Source of the DNA: Spirochaetales bacterium
GTDB lineage: Bacteria; Spirochaetota; Spirochaetia; SZUA-6; RPPD01
DNA: 51,321 bases
Direction of reading: 5' to 3'
Assembly (NCBI GenBank): GCA_016929065.1
Contig: JAFGJO010000060.1
Span: forward strand, 1-51,321
Shown: positions 33,009 through 41,873 of the stretch, in pieces
How positions within the stretch are numbered: the first letter of the stretch is position 1
Layout of the letters: the number at the start of each line of letters is the position of its first letter
Program-made: the position numbers and the translations under genes
Notes under the pieces: generated by a model
Told to the model about the DNA's origin: nothing
Seen by the model: the letters and a program-made list of their open reading frames with translations, nothing else
Databases searched by the model: none

Positions 33009-34398
33009 CTGAGCCCTCCATTTCAAGCTGAATTAATCTGTTCAGCTCAACAGCGTATTCCATTGGAAGTTCTTTCACCAAAGGATCAAGAAACCCATTA
33101 ATAATCATCACCGATGCCTCCTGTTCATCCAGCCCTCGGCTCATCAGATAGAACAACTGGTCCTCCGATATTCTGGAAACCCGTGCTTCATGTTCAATTG
33201 ATACATCCTGTGAATCAATTTCCATGGTGGGGTATGTGTTGCTTGTTGATTGTTCATCCAGAATCAATGCATCACATACTACATGCGACCGCACATTGAT
33301 GACACCGGGCTGTACTTTCAGAAGCCCCCGGTATGAGGAAACTCCGCCGTCCTTGCTGATGGATTTTGACGTTATGACGGATGATGTATTGTCAGCGGCA
33401 TGGATGATTTTGCCGCCTGTGTCCTGTTCCTGACCCTTTCCGGCAAACGCGATTGACAGGACTTCGCCATGGGAATGCTCTCCCAGAAGATACACCGAAG
33501 GATATTTCATCGTCCTCTTGCTGCCAATATTGCCGTCTACCCATTCGACAGTGGCGTTCTCGTATGCTATTGCACGTTTTGTCACAAGGTTATAAACATC
33601 CCCCGACCAGTTCTGAATGGTCGAATAACGAACCCTGGAGTTCTTTTTTGCAATTATTTCAACTACCGCGCTGTGCAGGGAATCGGTTGTATATATCGGA
33701 GCAGTGCATCCTTCAACATAGTGCACGAAACTGCCTTCGTCAGCAATAATCAGGGTGCGTTCAAACTGTCCGAAATTTTCAAGATTGATCCGGAAATATG
33801 CCTGGAGCGGAATATCGACAGTCACTCCCGGCGGCACATACACAAAACTGCCTCCTGACCATACTGCAGAATTGAGCGCGGCAAATTTATTGTCCATAAA
33901 CGGAATAACGGTGCCAAAATACTGTTTGACAAGTTCGGGGTATTCACGAACTGCGGTCTCGGGATCGCAGAAAATGACCCCTTTTTTTGAAAGTTCGTCC
34001 TTTATGTTGTGGTAAACCACTTCGGAATCATATTGCGCCCCCACTCCGGCAAGAAATTTTCTTTCGGCCTCGGGGATGCCGATCCGGTCGAATGTCTGTT
34101 TGATGTAGTCGGGGACATCATCCCATGACTTCTTTTGTTCATTGACCGGTTTTGCATAATAATACATTTCATCAAAATCAAGATGCGACAAATCAGCTCC
34201 CCATGAGGGCATTTCCTTTTTGTAAAATGCTTTTAATGCTCTCAACCGGTAATTCAACATCCAATCCGGTTCGTTTTTATATGCAGATATTTGCCGGACG
34301 ACGTTTTCGCTCAATCCTTTTTCCGCTTTAAAGACCGATGTATCGGGAAAAGAAAAGCCATGCTTGTATTCGCCGATGTCAATTTGTGGAGTACTCAT
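33001..34398 (-). CDS. sufB: Fe-S scaffold SufB
   Basis: The 465-aa scaffold has the SufB-specific N-terminus ([21 protein letters not shown]), [49 protein letters not shown] (conserved Cys) and the C-terminal [32 protein letters not shown]. It assembles the nascent cluster with SufC ATP hydrolysis. The start has GGAGG 6 nt upstream and lies 20 bp inside sufC. It is complete, with normal length. Confidence 0.97.
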   Translation of the reverse strand: MSTPQIDIGEYKHGFSFPDTSVFKAEKGLSENVVRQISAYKNEPDWMLNYRLRALKAFYKKEMPSWGADLSHLDFDEMYYYAKPVNEQKKSWDDVPDYIKQTFDRIGIPEAERKFLAGVGAQYDSEVVYHNIKDELSKKGVIFCDPETAVREYPELVKQYFGTVIPFMDNKFAALNSAVWSGGSFVYVPPGVTVDIPLQAYFRINLENFGQFERTLIIADEGSFVHYVEGCTAPIYTTDSLHSAVVEIIAKKNSRVRYSTIQNWSGDVYNLVTKRAIAYENATVEWVDGNIGSKRTMKYPSVYLLGEHSHGEVLSIAFAGKGQEQDTGGKIIHAADNTSSVITSKSISKDGGVSSYRGLLKVQPGVINVRSHVVCDALILDEQSTSNTYPTMEIDSQDVSIEHEARVSRISEDQLFYLMSRGLDEQEASVMIINGFLDPLVKELPMEYAVELNRLIQLEMEGSVG

Positions 34399-35158
34399 GT
34401 GCTTCCTCCTCTATCAGATTGTATTCTTTTTTAATCCAGTCATATCCCTTTTCTTCAAGCTGTCGTACAAGTTCCTCACCTCCGGATGTGATGATTTTTC
34501 CATTATACATGATGTGGACAAAATCAGGACGGATATGGTCAAGGAGTCGCTGGTAGTGGGTAATAATCAGTGCTCCAAAACCTGAACCGCGCGCCCTGTT
34601 CACTCCACGTGCAACAATTTTAAGCGCATCAATATCCAGGCCCGAGTCGGTTTCATCAAGAATGGCAAATCGGGGTTTGAGCATCAGCATTTGAAGTATC
34701 TCCATGCGTTTTTTTTCTCCACCTGAAAATCCGTCGTTAACATACCGGTTGATAAAATCCTGGTCCATTTCAAGAAAATCCATGGTCGTGCGGAGGTCTT
34801 TAAGATAATCGCTGACATTCATGCCGGAAATTTTCGTCTCCAGGGCGCGTTTCAGGAATTTACCGACAGTCACACCCGGAATTTCCACCGGGTACTGAAA
34901 TGCCAGAAATATCCCTGCCTGTGCCCGTTCGTGAATCTGCATCTCCAAAAGGTTCTGCACATCAAGGGTGATTTGGCCGCCGGTCACTGTGTATTCCGGG
35001 CTCCCCATCAAAACATTAGCCAGAGTACTTTTCCCTGAACCGTTTGGCCCCATGAGAGCATGAATTTCTCCGGAGTTAATCTCCAGATTAATTCCGTTTA
35101 AAATTGGTTTATCCTGAATCTGCGCTTTCAGGTTGTGTATCGTCAGTGCATGTGCCAT
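34379..35158 (-). CDS. sufC: Fe-S assembly ATPase SufC
   Basis: ABC-type ATPase of the SufBCD scaffold. It shows Walker [19 protein letters not shown]-loop [13 protein letters not shown] (the SufC-specific form), signature [15 protein letters not shown], Walker [17 protein letters not shown] and switch His in IITHYQRLL. The start is ATG 35158, which has AAGGAGG 4 nt upstream; the frame is open to 35191 but without a site. The length of 259 aa is normal. It is 10 bp downstream of the sufT-like gene. Confidence 0.97.
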   Translation of the reverse strand: MAHALTIHNLKAQIQDKPILNGINLEINSGEIHALMGPNGSGKSTLANVLMGSPEYTVTGGQITLDVQNLLEMQIHERAQAGIFLAFQYPVEIPGVTVGKFLKRALETKISGMNVSDYLKDLRTTMDFLEMDQDFINRYVNDGFSGGEKKRMEILQMLMLKPRFAILDETDSGLDIDALKIVARGVNRARGSGFGALIITHYQRLLDHIRPDFVHIMYNGKIITSGGEELVRQLEEKGYDWIKKEYNLIEEEAHEYSTN

Positions 35159-35168
35159 AATTCCTCCT

Positions 35169-35468
35169 TTATACCGGGTAGCCGAGGCCAATTTTTAGTT
35201 CCTCGCTCATCATCAGCGGGTTCCAACAAGGTTCCCAAACCAGAACCGGTTTTACTTTAATGTTAAATTTGTTTTTAAGAGTCATAATCATATCTTCTTC
35301 GATAATTTCTGCTGCCGGACAGCCAGGAGAGGTGAGGGTGTATTCGACGCGGATTTCATCTTCGGCAATCATTATACCGTACACAAGACCAAGCTCGACG
35401 ATGCTGTATCCCATCTCAGGATCTGTTACTGCACTGAGTGCCTTCCATACAAGATCTTTTGTAATCAT
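35169..35468 (-). CDS. SufT/MIP18-like Fe-S maturation protein (DUF59)
   Basis: The 99-aa DUF59 protein has VWKALSAVTDPEMGYSIVELGLVYGI, VEYTLTSPGCPAAEIIEEDM with the conserved Cys, and VLVWEPCWNPLMMSEE. Such proteins (SufT, PaaD, Cia2/MIP18) help deliver clusters to target proteins. It begins 1 bp downstream of the rrf2 stop region, with AGGAG 9 nt upstream, and precedes sufC, so it is part of the operon. Confidence 0.92.
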   Translation of the reverse strand: MITKDLVWKALSAVTDPEMGYSIVELGLVYGIMIAEDEIRVEYTLTSPGCPAAEIIEEDMIMTLKNKFNIKVKPVLVWEPCWNPLMMSEELKIGLGYPV

Positions 35469-35469
35469 G

Positions 35470-35889
35470 TCATCGATCTCCTATCGCCGCTGATTTGCGC
35501 GCGATAAAATCTTCAAGCGTGAGGCTGAAAAAATAGTCATTCACAACGTGGTGAATGTGTTCCATGTTCTGTCGGATATTGCACTTTTTTGACTGGCGGC
35601 AATTCCTGTGGGTAAGACAACTTACTGTCTCAACCGGATTTTCAAGAATCTGAAGGAGCCTGCCAAGATTGATTGAATGAGCAGGCTTCTCAAACATATA
35701 CCCGCCCTGCGGGCCGTGTATTGAGCGCAGAATCCCGTTTTGAGATAATTTTTGCAGAATCTTGGCAAGCAGTTCAAACGGAATGTTGAAATATTCGGCC
35801 AATTCCCGTGCTGAATATTTGTTGTTGTCCTGTACGAATTTAACCAGACAAATTAAAGCATACTCGGTTTCTTTTGACACTTTTATCAT
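35470..35889 (-). CDS. Rrf2-family Fe-S regulator of the suf operon
   Basis: Winged-helix regulator of the IscR/NsrR/CymR family, 139 aa from ATG 35889 (AGGA 6 nt upstream). It has EYALICLVKFVQ in the first helix, the recognition region NIPFELLAKILQKLSQNGILRSIHGPQGGY and the wing, and three Cys at 91, 97 and 103. The spacing equals that of the [2Fe-2S] ligands of IscR. It therefore probably senses Fe-S status and controls its own operon through the 9-bp inverted repeat at the promoter. It could also sense nitric oxide, as NsrR does. Confidence 0.93.
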   Translation of the reverse strand: MIKVSKETEYALICLVKFVQDNNKYSARELAEYFNIPFELLAKILQKLSQNGILRSIHGPQGGYMFEKPAHSINLGRLLQILENPVETVSCLTHRNCRQSKKCNIRQNMEHIHHVVNDYFFSLTLEDFIARKSAAIGDR

Positions 35890-35900
35890 GAACGTTCCTC

Positions 35901-35955
35901 TATATACGACTAAAAATCTCGTATATAACATACTGAAAGAAATATACAGGGTCAA
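35901..35955 (-). promoter_or_regulatory. suf operon promoter with inverted-repeat operator
   Basis: On the minus strand TTGACC (plus 35950-35955), 17 bp and TATGTT (plus 35927-35932) form a sigma70-type promoter. Directly downstream, over the expected start point, lies a perfect 9-bp inverted repeat: TATATACGA (35901-35909), spacer CTAAAAATC, TCGTATATA (35919-35927). The position would let a dimeric repressor block RNA polymerase. The Rrf2 protein encoded first in the operon is the obvious candidate. Confidence 0.7.
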
Positions 35956-35981
35956 TAAAAAATAAAACCATATTTTTTTGA

Positions 35982-36010
35982 TTGACAGGCTGCTTTTCTC
36001 CTCATATGGT
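35982..36010 (+). promoter_or_regulatory. Promoter of the flavodoxin-fold oxidoreductase gene
   Basis: TTGACA (35982-35987), 17 bp and TATGGT (36005-36010) give a good sigma70-type promoter. The ATG at 36017 lies 7 nt after the -10 box, exactly at the expected transcription start, and no ribosome-binding site is present, so the transcript is likely leaderless. Confidence 0.6.
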
Positions 36011-36016
36011 ACAAAT

Positions 36017-36601
36017 ATGAATTGCATGATTATTGAATGTCACCCTGACGACCACAGTTTTTGTCATGCCATAGCCATGACGATAAAGGAATATGTAATC
36101 AGCCAGGCACATTCAGTATACTATCATTCCCTGTATCAGGAGAATTTCTCTCCGGTTCTTTCTCTTGAAGAATTGAAAAGGGGATTCAGTCTTGATGAAG
36201 AAATTCAGCAATTTACCAACGGGATCGAAAAATCGGAATGTGTTGTATTTGTACATCCCGACTGGTGGGGTGGACCGCCGGCAATGCTCAAAGGCTGGAT
36301 AGAGCGGGTATTCCGGTCTGGTGTAGCGTTTGAGTTCAGGGGAGATGATTTTGAAAAGAAACACCATCAGTCCCTTCTGGAAAACAAGACCGCGTTTGTG
36401 TTCTGCACGTCGGACCGGCAGAAACCGGAAGGATACAGCGTTATCGAGGAATCATGGAAAGACGTTTTTCGCTACTGCGGGATTCAGCGCTCGCATATTG
36501 AATTGTTTTACAATGTACATGATTCAACCTATGACGAGCGGCAGGCATTTCTTCGGGAGATAAAACAGATCATCCAAAAAAAAATGCCGGCACAAGAATG
36601 A
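36017..36601 (+). CDS. NAD(P)H:quinone oxidoreductase-like flavoprotein (flavodoxin_2 family)
   Basis: The protein has a short flavodoxin-like fold of the MdaB/KefF/NQO family. Marks are an early IIECHPDDHSFCHAIA phosphate-binding loop, then CVVFVHPDWWGGPPAMLKGWIERVFRSGVAFEF, which is the family hallmark WWxxPxxLKGWxxRVF, and FCTSDRQKPEGY. It should bind FMN or FAD and reduce quinones or similar acceptors. Starts at ATG 36017 or 36026 are possible. It is divergent from the suf operon with 127 bp between starts, so it may respond to the same redox signal. Its last codons lie inside the terminator of the next gene. Confidence 0.87.
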   Translation: MNCMIIECHPDDHSFCHAIAMTIKEYVISQAHSVYYHSLYQENFSPVLSLEELKRGFSLDEEIQQFTNGIEKSECVVFVHPDWWGGPPAMLKGWIERVFRSGVAFEFRGDDFEKKHHQSLLENKTAFVFCTSDRQKPEGYSVIEESWKDVFRYCGIQRSHIELFYNVHDSTYDERQAFLREIKQIIQKKMPAQE

Positions 36602-36609
36602 GCCGGCAT
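36576..36609 (-). terminator. Terminator of the sugar kinase gene
   Basis: ATGCCGGC (36584-36591) and GCCGGCAT (36602-36609) form a perfect 8-bp stem with a 10-nt loop. On the minus strand it is followed by a run of nine U (plus-strand A at 36576-36584). It overlaps the 3' end of the converging oxidoreductase gene. Confidence 0.85.
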
Positions 36610-36628
36610 GAAAAATAAAATGAAATAA

Positions 36629-37726
36629 TTATCGGACAACCCGTGCCGTGCCGCCTTTGAGCGCGCGTTCGACTTCCTTGAGTGATGCCATGGTTGTGTC
36701 GCCGGGGGTTGTCATGGCAAGTGCGCCGTGGGTTGCCCCGTAGTTGACTGCTTCTTCCGGTGTTTTTCCTGCGAGAAATCCGTAAATAAGCCCGGAGGCG
36801 AAGCTGTCGCCGCCGCCGACCCGGTCCCAGATTTCCAGGTTTTCGCGCTGCACTGATTCATAAAAATTACCGTCTGTGTAAAGAACAGCTGCCCAGTCAT
36901 TGAATGTCGCGGTTGTTGCTCCGCGCAATGTGGTCGCAACGGCCTGGAAGTTTGGATATTCTTTCACGACCTTTTCAATCATTACTTTAAATGCCTTTGG
37001 GTCAAGCTTTGAAAGGTTTTCATCAACGCCTTCTACTTCAAAGCCGAGTGATGCAGAAAAGTCTTCTTCATTTCCGATCATCACATCGACATATTTTGCG
37101 ATTTCACGGTTCACTTCCTGCGCCTTTGCCTTGCCGCCGATTGTTTTCCAGAGTGACTCTCGATAATTCAGATCGTAACTGATAACTGTCCCGTTTTTTT
37201 TCGCCGCTTTCATGGCCTCTATGGCGACTTCTGCAGTGGTTTCGGAGAGGGCGGCGAAAATACCTCCGCAGTGAAACCATCTGGCTCCTTCTTTGCCGAA
37301 TATTGTTTCCCAGTCAATGTCACCGGGCTTTAACTGCGATACCGCAGTATTCCCCCTGTCGGAAATACCAAGAGCACTCCGAATGCCGAAACCGCGTTCA
37401 GTGAAATTGAGTCCCAGCCGGGTTGTGCGGCCGATGCCGTCATACGGCACCCATTTGATGTGCGATGTATCAACGCCGCCCTGAAGTATCAGGTCTTCGA
37501 GAAGCAGACCAAGGTCGTTTTCCGGAATGGCTGTGACCACCGATGTTTTCATGTTGAAACATCGCCGAAGCCCACGCGCTACATTGTATTCTCCGCCGCC
37601 TTCCCAGACACGGAAAGTGCGGGCGACTTTTACTCTTTCATTACCCGGATCAAAACGGATCATGATTTCGCCGAGGGATATTTCATCCCAAATGCACGAT
37701 CCTGCCGGTTTTATTTTGAGTGCCAT
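36629..37726 (-). CDS. PfkB-family sugar kinase (2-keto-3-deoxygluconate kinase-like)
   Basis: The 365-aa protein belongs to the ribokinase/PfkB family. It shows GEIMIRFDPGN at the N-terminus, the GGGEYNVARGL substrate-binding loop, ISYDLNYRESLW, NEEDF and the C-terminal signature VGGGDSFASGLIYGFL with catalytic Asp307. The N-terminal LGEIMIRFDP and YDLNYR pattern is like KDG kinases, but close relatives phosphorylate fructose or other sugars, so the substrate is open. AGGAG lies upstream of ATG 37726. It is transcribed alone, with a terminator at 36576-36609. Confidence 0.88.
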   Translation of the reverse strand: MALKIKPAGSCIWDEISLGEIMIRFDPGNERVKVARTFRVWEGGGEYNVARGLRRCFNMKTSVVTAIPENDLGLLLEDLILQGGVDTSHIKWVPYDGIGRTTRLGLNFTERGFGIRSALGISDRGNTAVSQLKPGDIDWETIFGKEGARWFHCGGIFAALSETTAEVAIEAMKAAKKNGTVISYDLNYRESLWKTIGGKAKAQEVNREIAKYVDVMIGNEEDFSASLGFEVEGVDENLSKLDPKAFKVMIEKVVKEYPNFQAVATTLRGATTATFNDWAAVLYTDGNFYESVQRENLEIWDRVGGGDSFASGLIYGFLAGKTPEEAVNYGATHGALAMTTPGDTTMASLKEVERALKGGTARVVR

Positions 37727-37987
37727 ATAAGTTCTCCTCTATATTTGTGCGGAATGAATAATCTCCTGACATCGCAGCACCGATTTTTAGAGATTAAAGT
37801 AACTATAGAAAAATCAATGTGAATCGTCAAGAGTGTCATGCTATGAGCTGCGGCCGACAGATAAAGCAGGCAAACCCTCCATGACGCAGCACGATGGCAT
37901 AAAAATGGATTCTGTTTTTCATTTCATCAGACTTGCAGATGGTTGTATTTTCAGATATTCTGATAACTCATTCAAGGAGAATATTTC

Positions 37988-38470
37988 ATGGAAAGATGCC
38001 CCTGTGGATCAGAAAAAGACTACAAACAATGCTGCGGCCCATATCTATCCGGACAAGCGGACGCCCCTACTGCAGAACTCTTGATGAGGTCACGCTATAC
38101 CGCGTATGTAAAGCATCATATTGATTACATAGAGCAGACCCATGATCTTGGGGAGCGGGATGAGGAGTCAAGAGAAGAAACCAGAAAATGGTCTGAGAAT
38201 TCAACCTGGCTTGGCTTGGAGATTCTGGGTACATCGAAAGGTTCTGCTGAGGATGATACCGGTACAGTTGAATTTATTGCAAAATATAAGCAATCAGGAC
38301 AGATTCATGAACATCATGAAACGAGTGAATTTCAGAAAATAAACGGCAAATGGTATTTTAAGGAAGGGAAGCTGTACAATGCAACTGTTGTTAATGCCGG
38401 TCCCAAAATATCGCGGAATGCGCCGTGTCCCTGCGGGAGCGGGAAGAAATTCAAGAAATGCTGCGGATGA
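37988..38470 (+). CDS. YchJ-like protein with N- and C-terminal SEC-C zinc motifs
   Basis: The 160-aa protein starts with [21 protein letters not shown], a zinc-binding SEC-C type motif, followed by [23 protein letters not shown] and an NTF2-like middle domain (WLGLEILG ... [36 protein letters not shown]), as in UPF0225/YchJ. It ends with a second SEC-C motif [17 protein letters not shown]. The architecture is typical for YchJ, whose function is not established. AAGGAG lies 8 nt upstream. It stands alone between convergent and divergent neighbours. Confidence 0.92.
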   Translation: MERCPCGSEKDYKQCCGPYLSGQADAPTAELLMRSRYTAYVKHHIDYIEQTHDLGERDEESREETRKWSENSTWLGLEILGTSKGSAEDDTGTVEFIAKYKQSGQIHEHHETSEFQKINGKWYFKEGKLYNATVVNAGPKISRNAPCPCGSGKKFKKCCG

Positions 38471-38790
38471 TAGAGAAAATTTTTTCACCACGAATTATAC
38501 GAAGCTGGCCACTCAACCGGGGATTGAGTGGCCGGCGAATCACGAAGGAAAACAGTCAGACAGAATGAACAGGTTTTGCGGAATAAAAAAAAGGTGTTTG
38601 CACTTTTTTGTAAAACATCAAGCATAAATCAAAAGGAGTTCTCCTGCGGCATGATCAGGCGATTTGTTTGAATACAAATCACCCATTGCTGATTCCACAG
38701 ATTATCGCTGATGTTTTTTATTTCTTCGGCAGTTCTTTTTTTATAGTGCTCTTTGTGTGAAATTTTTCCTTAAAAATTCAACTTTTCATC
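38471..38790. other. Intergenic region with two hairpins, no gene
   Basis: There is no credible ORF. A 10-bp perfect stem GGCCACTCAA/TTGAGTGGCC (38507-38533) follows the SEC-C gene by 36 bp but has no U-run, so it is at best a weak terminator. It is flanked by CACGAA repeats. A second hairpin GATTTGT/ACAAATC stands at 38661-38680. The rest is A+T-rich and leads to the promoter at 38791. Confidence 0.5.
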
Positions 38791-38829
38791 TTGACATACT
38801 CTGAATTATATATGATATTATTGCTATCA
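38791..38829 (+). promoter_or_regulatory. Promoter and possible operator of the rrf2-cysK operon
   Basis: TTGACA (38791-38796) is followed after 17 bp by GATATT (38814-38819). An inverted repeat TGATA-N7-TATCA (38813-38817 and 38825-38829) overlaps the -10 box and start point, a good place for autoregulation by the Rrf2 protein encoded next. Confidence 0.5.
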
Positions 38830-38856
38830 ATTTAGTAGTAATTAAGGGAGTGTTGA

Positions 38857-39300
38857 ATGAGAATATCCAAGCGCACACGGTACGGCCTGCGGCTTATGAT
38901 TGAGCTTGCACTTAATTATAACAAACCACCGCTGAGCATTAGCGCCATCGCCGAAAACGAGAAAATATCGCCGAAGTTTCTTGGGCAGATTATTATTCCC
39001 CTGAAAGGCGCCGGGCTTCTTCAGGCCGAGAGGGGAGCGTATGGAGGCTATTCTCTTTCAAAAAATCCAAAGGAAATTTCTCTCTATGAAATTTATACCG
39101 TACTCGAAGGGGAAGCAGACATTGTTGAATGTGTGAACGATGAAATGGAATGTTCCAGGGCTGGCATCTGTGTTGCCAGAAATATCTGGACAGACCTGAA
39201 TGACACTGTTGTGAAAACACTGTCATCCATTACACTGGCAGACCTTGTTCAGGAAGCAGAGCACATACGGGGAAGTATTTCTCCAAGTTATCAAATTTAG
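38857..39300 (+). CDS. Rrf2-family regulator (CymR/IscR-like) of cysteine genes
   Basis: The winged-helix protein of 147 aa shows [50 protein letters not shown] and a three-Cys group at 92, 99 and 105 (C-x6-C-x5-C), so an Fe-S cofactor is possible. In Bacillus and Staphylococcus, CymR represses cysteine synthesis in complex with CysK. Here the gene is directly upstream of cysK, which suggests the same logic, although CymR itself lacks the Cys group. AGGGAG lies 7 nt before the ATG. Confidence 0.9.
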   Translation: MRISKRTRYGLRLMIELALNYNKPPLSISAIAENEKISPKFLGQIIIPLKGAGLLQAERGAYGGYSLSKNPKEISLYEIYTVLEGEADIVECVNDEMECSRAGICVARNIWTDLNDTVVKTLSSITLADLVQEAEHIRGSISPSYQI

Positions 39301-39316
39301 AAAAAGGAGGGCGCGG

Positions 39317-40234
39317 ATGAAAATCGCAGAATCGGTAGTGGATCTGATTGGAAACACCCCACTGGTTAAACTGAAAAAACTCTCAGCGGGCATAGAAGCA
39401 ACGGTTGTCGGCAAACTGGAGTTCACCAATCCCTGTTCGAGTGTCAAAGACCGGATCGGGAAAGCCATGATCGAAGCCGGTGAAAAAGCAGGCCGCATTG
39501 ACAAAGACACGGTTATTATTGAACCGACAAGCGGAAACACCGGAATTGCCCTCGCGTTTGTATGCGCGGCCCGTGGGTATAAACTTGTTCTCACCATGCC
39601 GGAAAGCATGTCTGTCGAGCGGCGAAAGCTTCTTGTCCATCTGGGTGCAGAACTTGTTCTGACACCGGCGCCGGAGGGGATGCGGGGCGCCGTCCAGCGT
39701 GCAGAAGAATTGGCGAAAGAAAATAAAAATTCTTTTCTCCCGCAGCAGTTCAATAATCCGGCAAATCCGGAAATACATCGGCAAACAACAGCGTCGGAAA
39801 TCTGGAACGATACCGATGGTGCGGTCGATATTTTTATCGCCGGTGTCGGGACAGGCGGAACATTAACCGGTGTCGGAGAGGTTTTAAAACAGAAAAACAA
39901 ATTGGTGAAAGTGATTGCCGTGGAACCGGAGGATTCACCGGTCATTTCTGGCGGGAAACCGGGGCCTCACAAGATTCAGGGAATTGGAGCCGGTTTCATC
40001 CCTGATAATCTGAATACAAAAATTATTGATGAAGTGATAAAGGTAAATAATGATGATGCAATTGCCATGGCAGTCCGCCTTGCGAAAGAAGAGGGCGTCC
40101 TGGCAGGTATTTCCTCCGGCGCAAATGTTTTTGCGGCACTGCAGATAGCAAAACGTCCCGAAAACAAAGGAAAGCTGATAGTCACCGTAATTTGCGATAC
40201 CGGTGAACGCTATCTTTCCTTGTGGTCATCATAA
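39317..40234 (+). CDS. cysK: Cysteine synthase (O-acetylserine sulfhydrylase)
   Basis: PLP fold-type II enzyme making cysteine from O-acetylserine and sulfide. Marks are [27 protein letters not shown] with PLP Lys44, [14 protein letters not shown], the phosphate loop [30 protein letters not shown] and [17 protein letters not shown]. The length of 305 aa is normal. ATG 39317 has AGGAGG 6 nt upstream; the frame extends upstream inside rrf2 but is not used. It is the middle gene of rrf2-cysK-O-acetylhomoserine sulfhydrylase. Confidence 0.97.
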   Translation: MKIAESVVDLIGNTPLVKLKKLSAGIEATVVGKLEFTNPCSSVKDRIGKAMIEAGEKAGRIDKDTVIIEPTSGNTGIALAFVCAARGYKLVLTMPESMSVERRKLLVHLGAELVLTPAPEGMRGAVQRAEELAKENKNSFLPQQFNNPANPEIHRQTTASEIWNDTDGAVDIFIAGVGTGGTLTGVGEVLKQKNKLVKVIAVEPEDSPVISGGKPGPHKIQGIGAGFIPDNLNTKIIDEVIKVNNDDAIAMAVRLAKEEGVLAGISSGANVFAALQIAKRPENKGKLIVTVICDTGERYLSLWSS

Positions 40235-40261
40235 CAGGAAAACAATAAAAGGAGACATCTC

Positions 40262-41548
40262 ATGCCAAAACAACTCAAATTTGAAACTTTAGCACTGCAC
40301 GCAGGGCATGTCCCTGATCCCGCAACGTTAAGCAGGGCAGTACCGATATACCGTACAAGTTCATTTGTTTTTAAAAATACTGAACACGCGGCAAATCTTT
40401 TCGCCCTGAAAGAACTGGGTAATATCTACAGCCGTCTGGGTAATCCGACCCATGATGTGCTCGAACAGCGCATATCCGCACTTGAAGGCGGGGCTGCATC
40501 GGTCGCTGTCGCATCAGGAACTGCGGCAATTTTTAATGCGATCATTACCCTTGCCTCTGCAGGGGATGATATTATTTCTGCGAATAATCTGTACGGCGGG
40601 ACATATACACAGTTTTCTTCAATCCTCCCGCAGATGGGAATTAAGGTGAAGTTTGTCAATCCAATGGACCCTGAAAACTTTAAAAAAGAAATCGGGCCAA
40701 AGACCCGTGCTCTGTATATCGAAACAATAACCAATCCGGTGCTTGATTTCAATGATATCAGCGCTATTGCAAAAATTGCGCATGAAGCAAAAATTCCTCT
40801 CATTGTGGATGGAACGTTTACCACACCGTATCTGCTCCGCACAATAGAGCATGGTGCTGATATCGTGATCAATTCGTTGACAAAATGGATCGGCGGACAC
40901 GGGACAGCGATTGGCGGTATTATTACCGATTCCGGGAAATTCGACTGGAAGGCATCAAAAAATCCGCTTTTTAACGAACCGGATTCCAATTACCATGGCC
41001 TGCGCTGGGCGCATGATTTGCCCACTGCACTTGCGCCAATCGCCTTTGCACTTCGTGTGCGGACAGTCCCTCTTCGGAACCTGGGTGCAAATACCTCGGC
41101 TGACAATGCATGGTATTTTCTGCAGGGACTTGAAACCCTGTCCCTGCGAATGGAACGTCACTGCGAAAACGCGGCCGCGGTTGCACAATATTTGTCAAAG
41201 CATCCAAAAGTTGAGTGGGTGAGGTTTCCGGGCCTTGAAAACGATCCTGCGCACGCAGTCGCAAAAAAATACCTTACAAAAGGATTTGGCGGTATGGTGG
41301 TCTTTGGGGTCAAGGGCGGTGCAAAGGCCGGAGAAAAGTTTATCAACAATGTAAGGCTTTTTTCCCATCTGGCAAACGTTGGTGATGCGAAAAGTCTTGC
41401 CCTGCATCCGTCAAGCACCAGCCACTCACAGTTATCAGAAGAAGAACAGAAAGCGTCCGGGCTTACTCCTGAACTGGTACGGCTTTCTATCGGCATTGAG
41501 CATATAGATGACATTATTGCCGATCTGGAACAGGCGCTTGACGCCTGA
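40262..41548 (+). CDS. O-acetylhomoserine aminocarboxypropyltransferase (sulfhydrylase)
   Basis: Cys/Met metabolism PLP enzyme of 428 aa. It starts FETLALHAGHVPDPATLSRAVPIYRTSSFVF, typical of O-acetylhomoserine sulfhydrylases (MetY), which are longer than MetB/MetC. The PLP lysine is Lys208 in INSLTKWIGGHGTAIGGI. LFSHLANVGDAKSLALHPSSTSHSQL near the C-terminus is also characteristic. It makes homocysteine from O-acetylhomoserine and sulfide. AAAGGAG lies 7 nt upstream. Together with cysK this is the direct sulfide-assimilation route. Confidence 0.95.
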   Translation: MPKQLKFETLALHAGHVPDPATLSRAVPIYRTSSFVFKNTEHAANLFALKELGNIYSRLGNPTHDVLEQRISALEGGAASVAVASGTAAIFNAIITLASAGDDIISANNLYGGTYTQFSSILPQMGIKVKFVNPMDPENFKKEIGPKTRALYIETITNPVLDFNDISAIAKIAHEAKIPLIVDGTFTTPYLLRTIEHGADIVINSLTKWIGGHGTAIGGIITDSGKFDWKASKNPLFNEPDSNYHGLRWAHDLPTALAPIAFALRVRTVPLRNLGANTSADNAWYFLQGLETLSLRMERHCENAAAVAQYLSKHPKVEWVRFPGLENDPAHAVAKKYLTKGFGGMVVFGVKGGAKAGEKFINNVRLFSHLANVGDAKSLALHPSSTSHSQLSEEEQKASGLTPELVRLSIGIEHIDDIIADLEQALDA

Positions 41549-41568
41549 GTAACCCCATTTTTGTTTTT

Positions 41569-41602
41569 AAGCCGGTAAGCGGTCATGCCTGCCGGCTTTT
41601 TT
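41569..41602 (+). terminator. Terminator of the rrf2-cysK operon
   Basis: AAGCCGG (41569-41575) and CCGGCTT (41592-41598) form a 7-bp stem, followed by T6 to 41602. It lies 20 bp past the stop of the O-acetylhomoserine sulfhydrylase gene. Confidence 0.85.
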
Positions 41603-41873
41603 GTCAATGAAAGCAGGAAAAAAAATTTATAAGGAAGCCATGAAAACTGCAAAAGAGCAAATAAGGAAGGAATACAGGAAAAAGAGGGGCTGAGCCATAG
41701 AAATAAAGTGATATTAAAGCGCGGAGAGGTCATTTTATTTTCCTGCCTTTCCTGTTTTTCCGTATCCAATTTTCATGGATTCCTGTTCCTGATTTTACTT
41801 TATGAAAAAAACTCTTTTACTGCATTGCATCTCATGATATAGTTTTGTATCAGTATATCGCAGGGGGTAAGAA
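41603..41873. other. Intergenic region with a 153-bp imperfect inverted repeat
   Basis: No gene is supported. AGGAAGCCATGAAAACTG (41632-41649) pairs, with two mismatches, with the complement at 41767-41784. Inside it GGAATACAGGAAAAA (41669-41683) pairs imperfectly with 41755-41767. The left half is purine-rich and the right half pyrimidine-rich. The end (41845-41873) should hold the promoter of the symporter gene; no clear -35/-10 pair was found. Confidence 0.45.

Noticed and set aside
38507-38533. Terminator after the SEC-C gene
   Set aside because: The 10-bp stem is perfect but has no U-run on either side.
39223-39945. 240-codon frame antisense to cysK
   Set aside because: It lies wholly within an unmistakable cysteine synthase gene and shows shadow-type composition.
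41158-41769. 203-codon minus frame reaching into the gap before the symporter
   Set aside because: Two thirds is antisense to the sulfhydrylase gene, and it crosses a terminator hairpin; no start signal.
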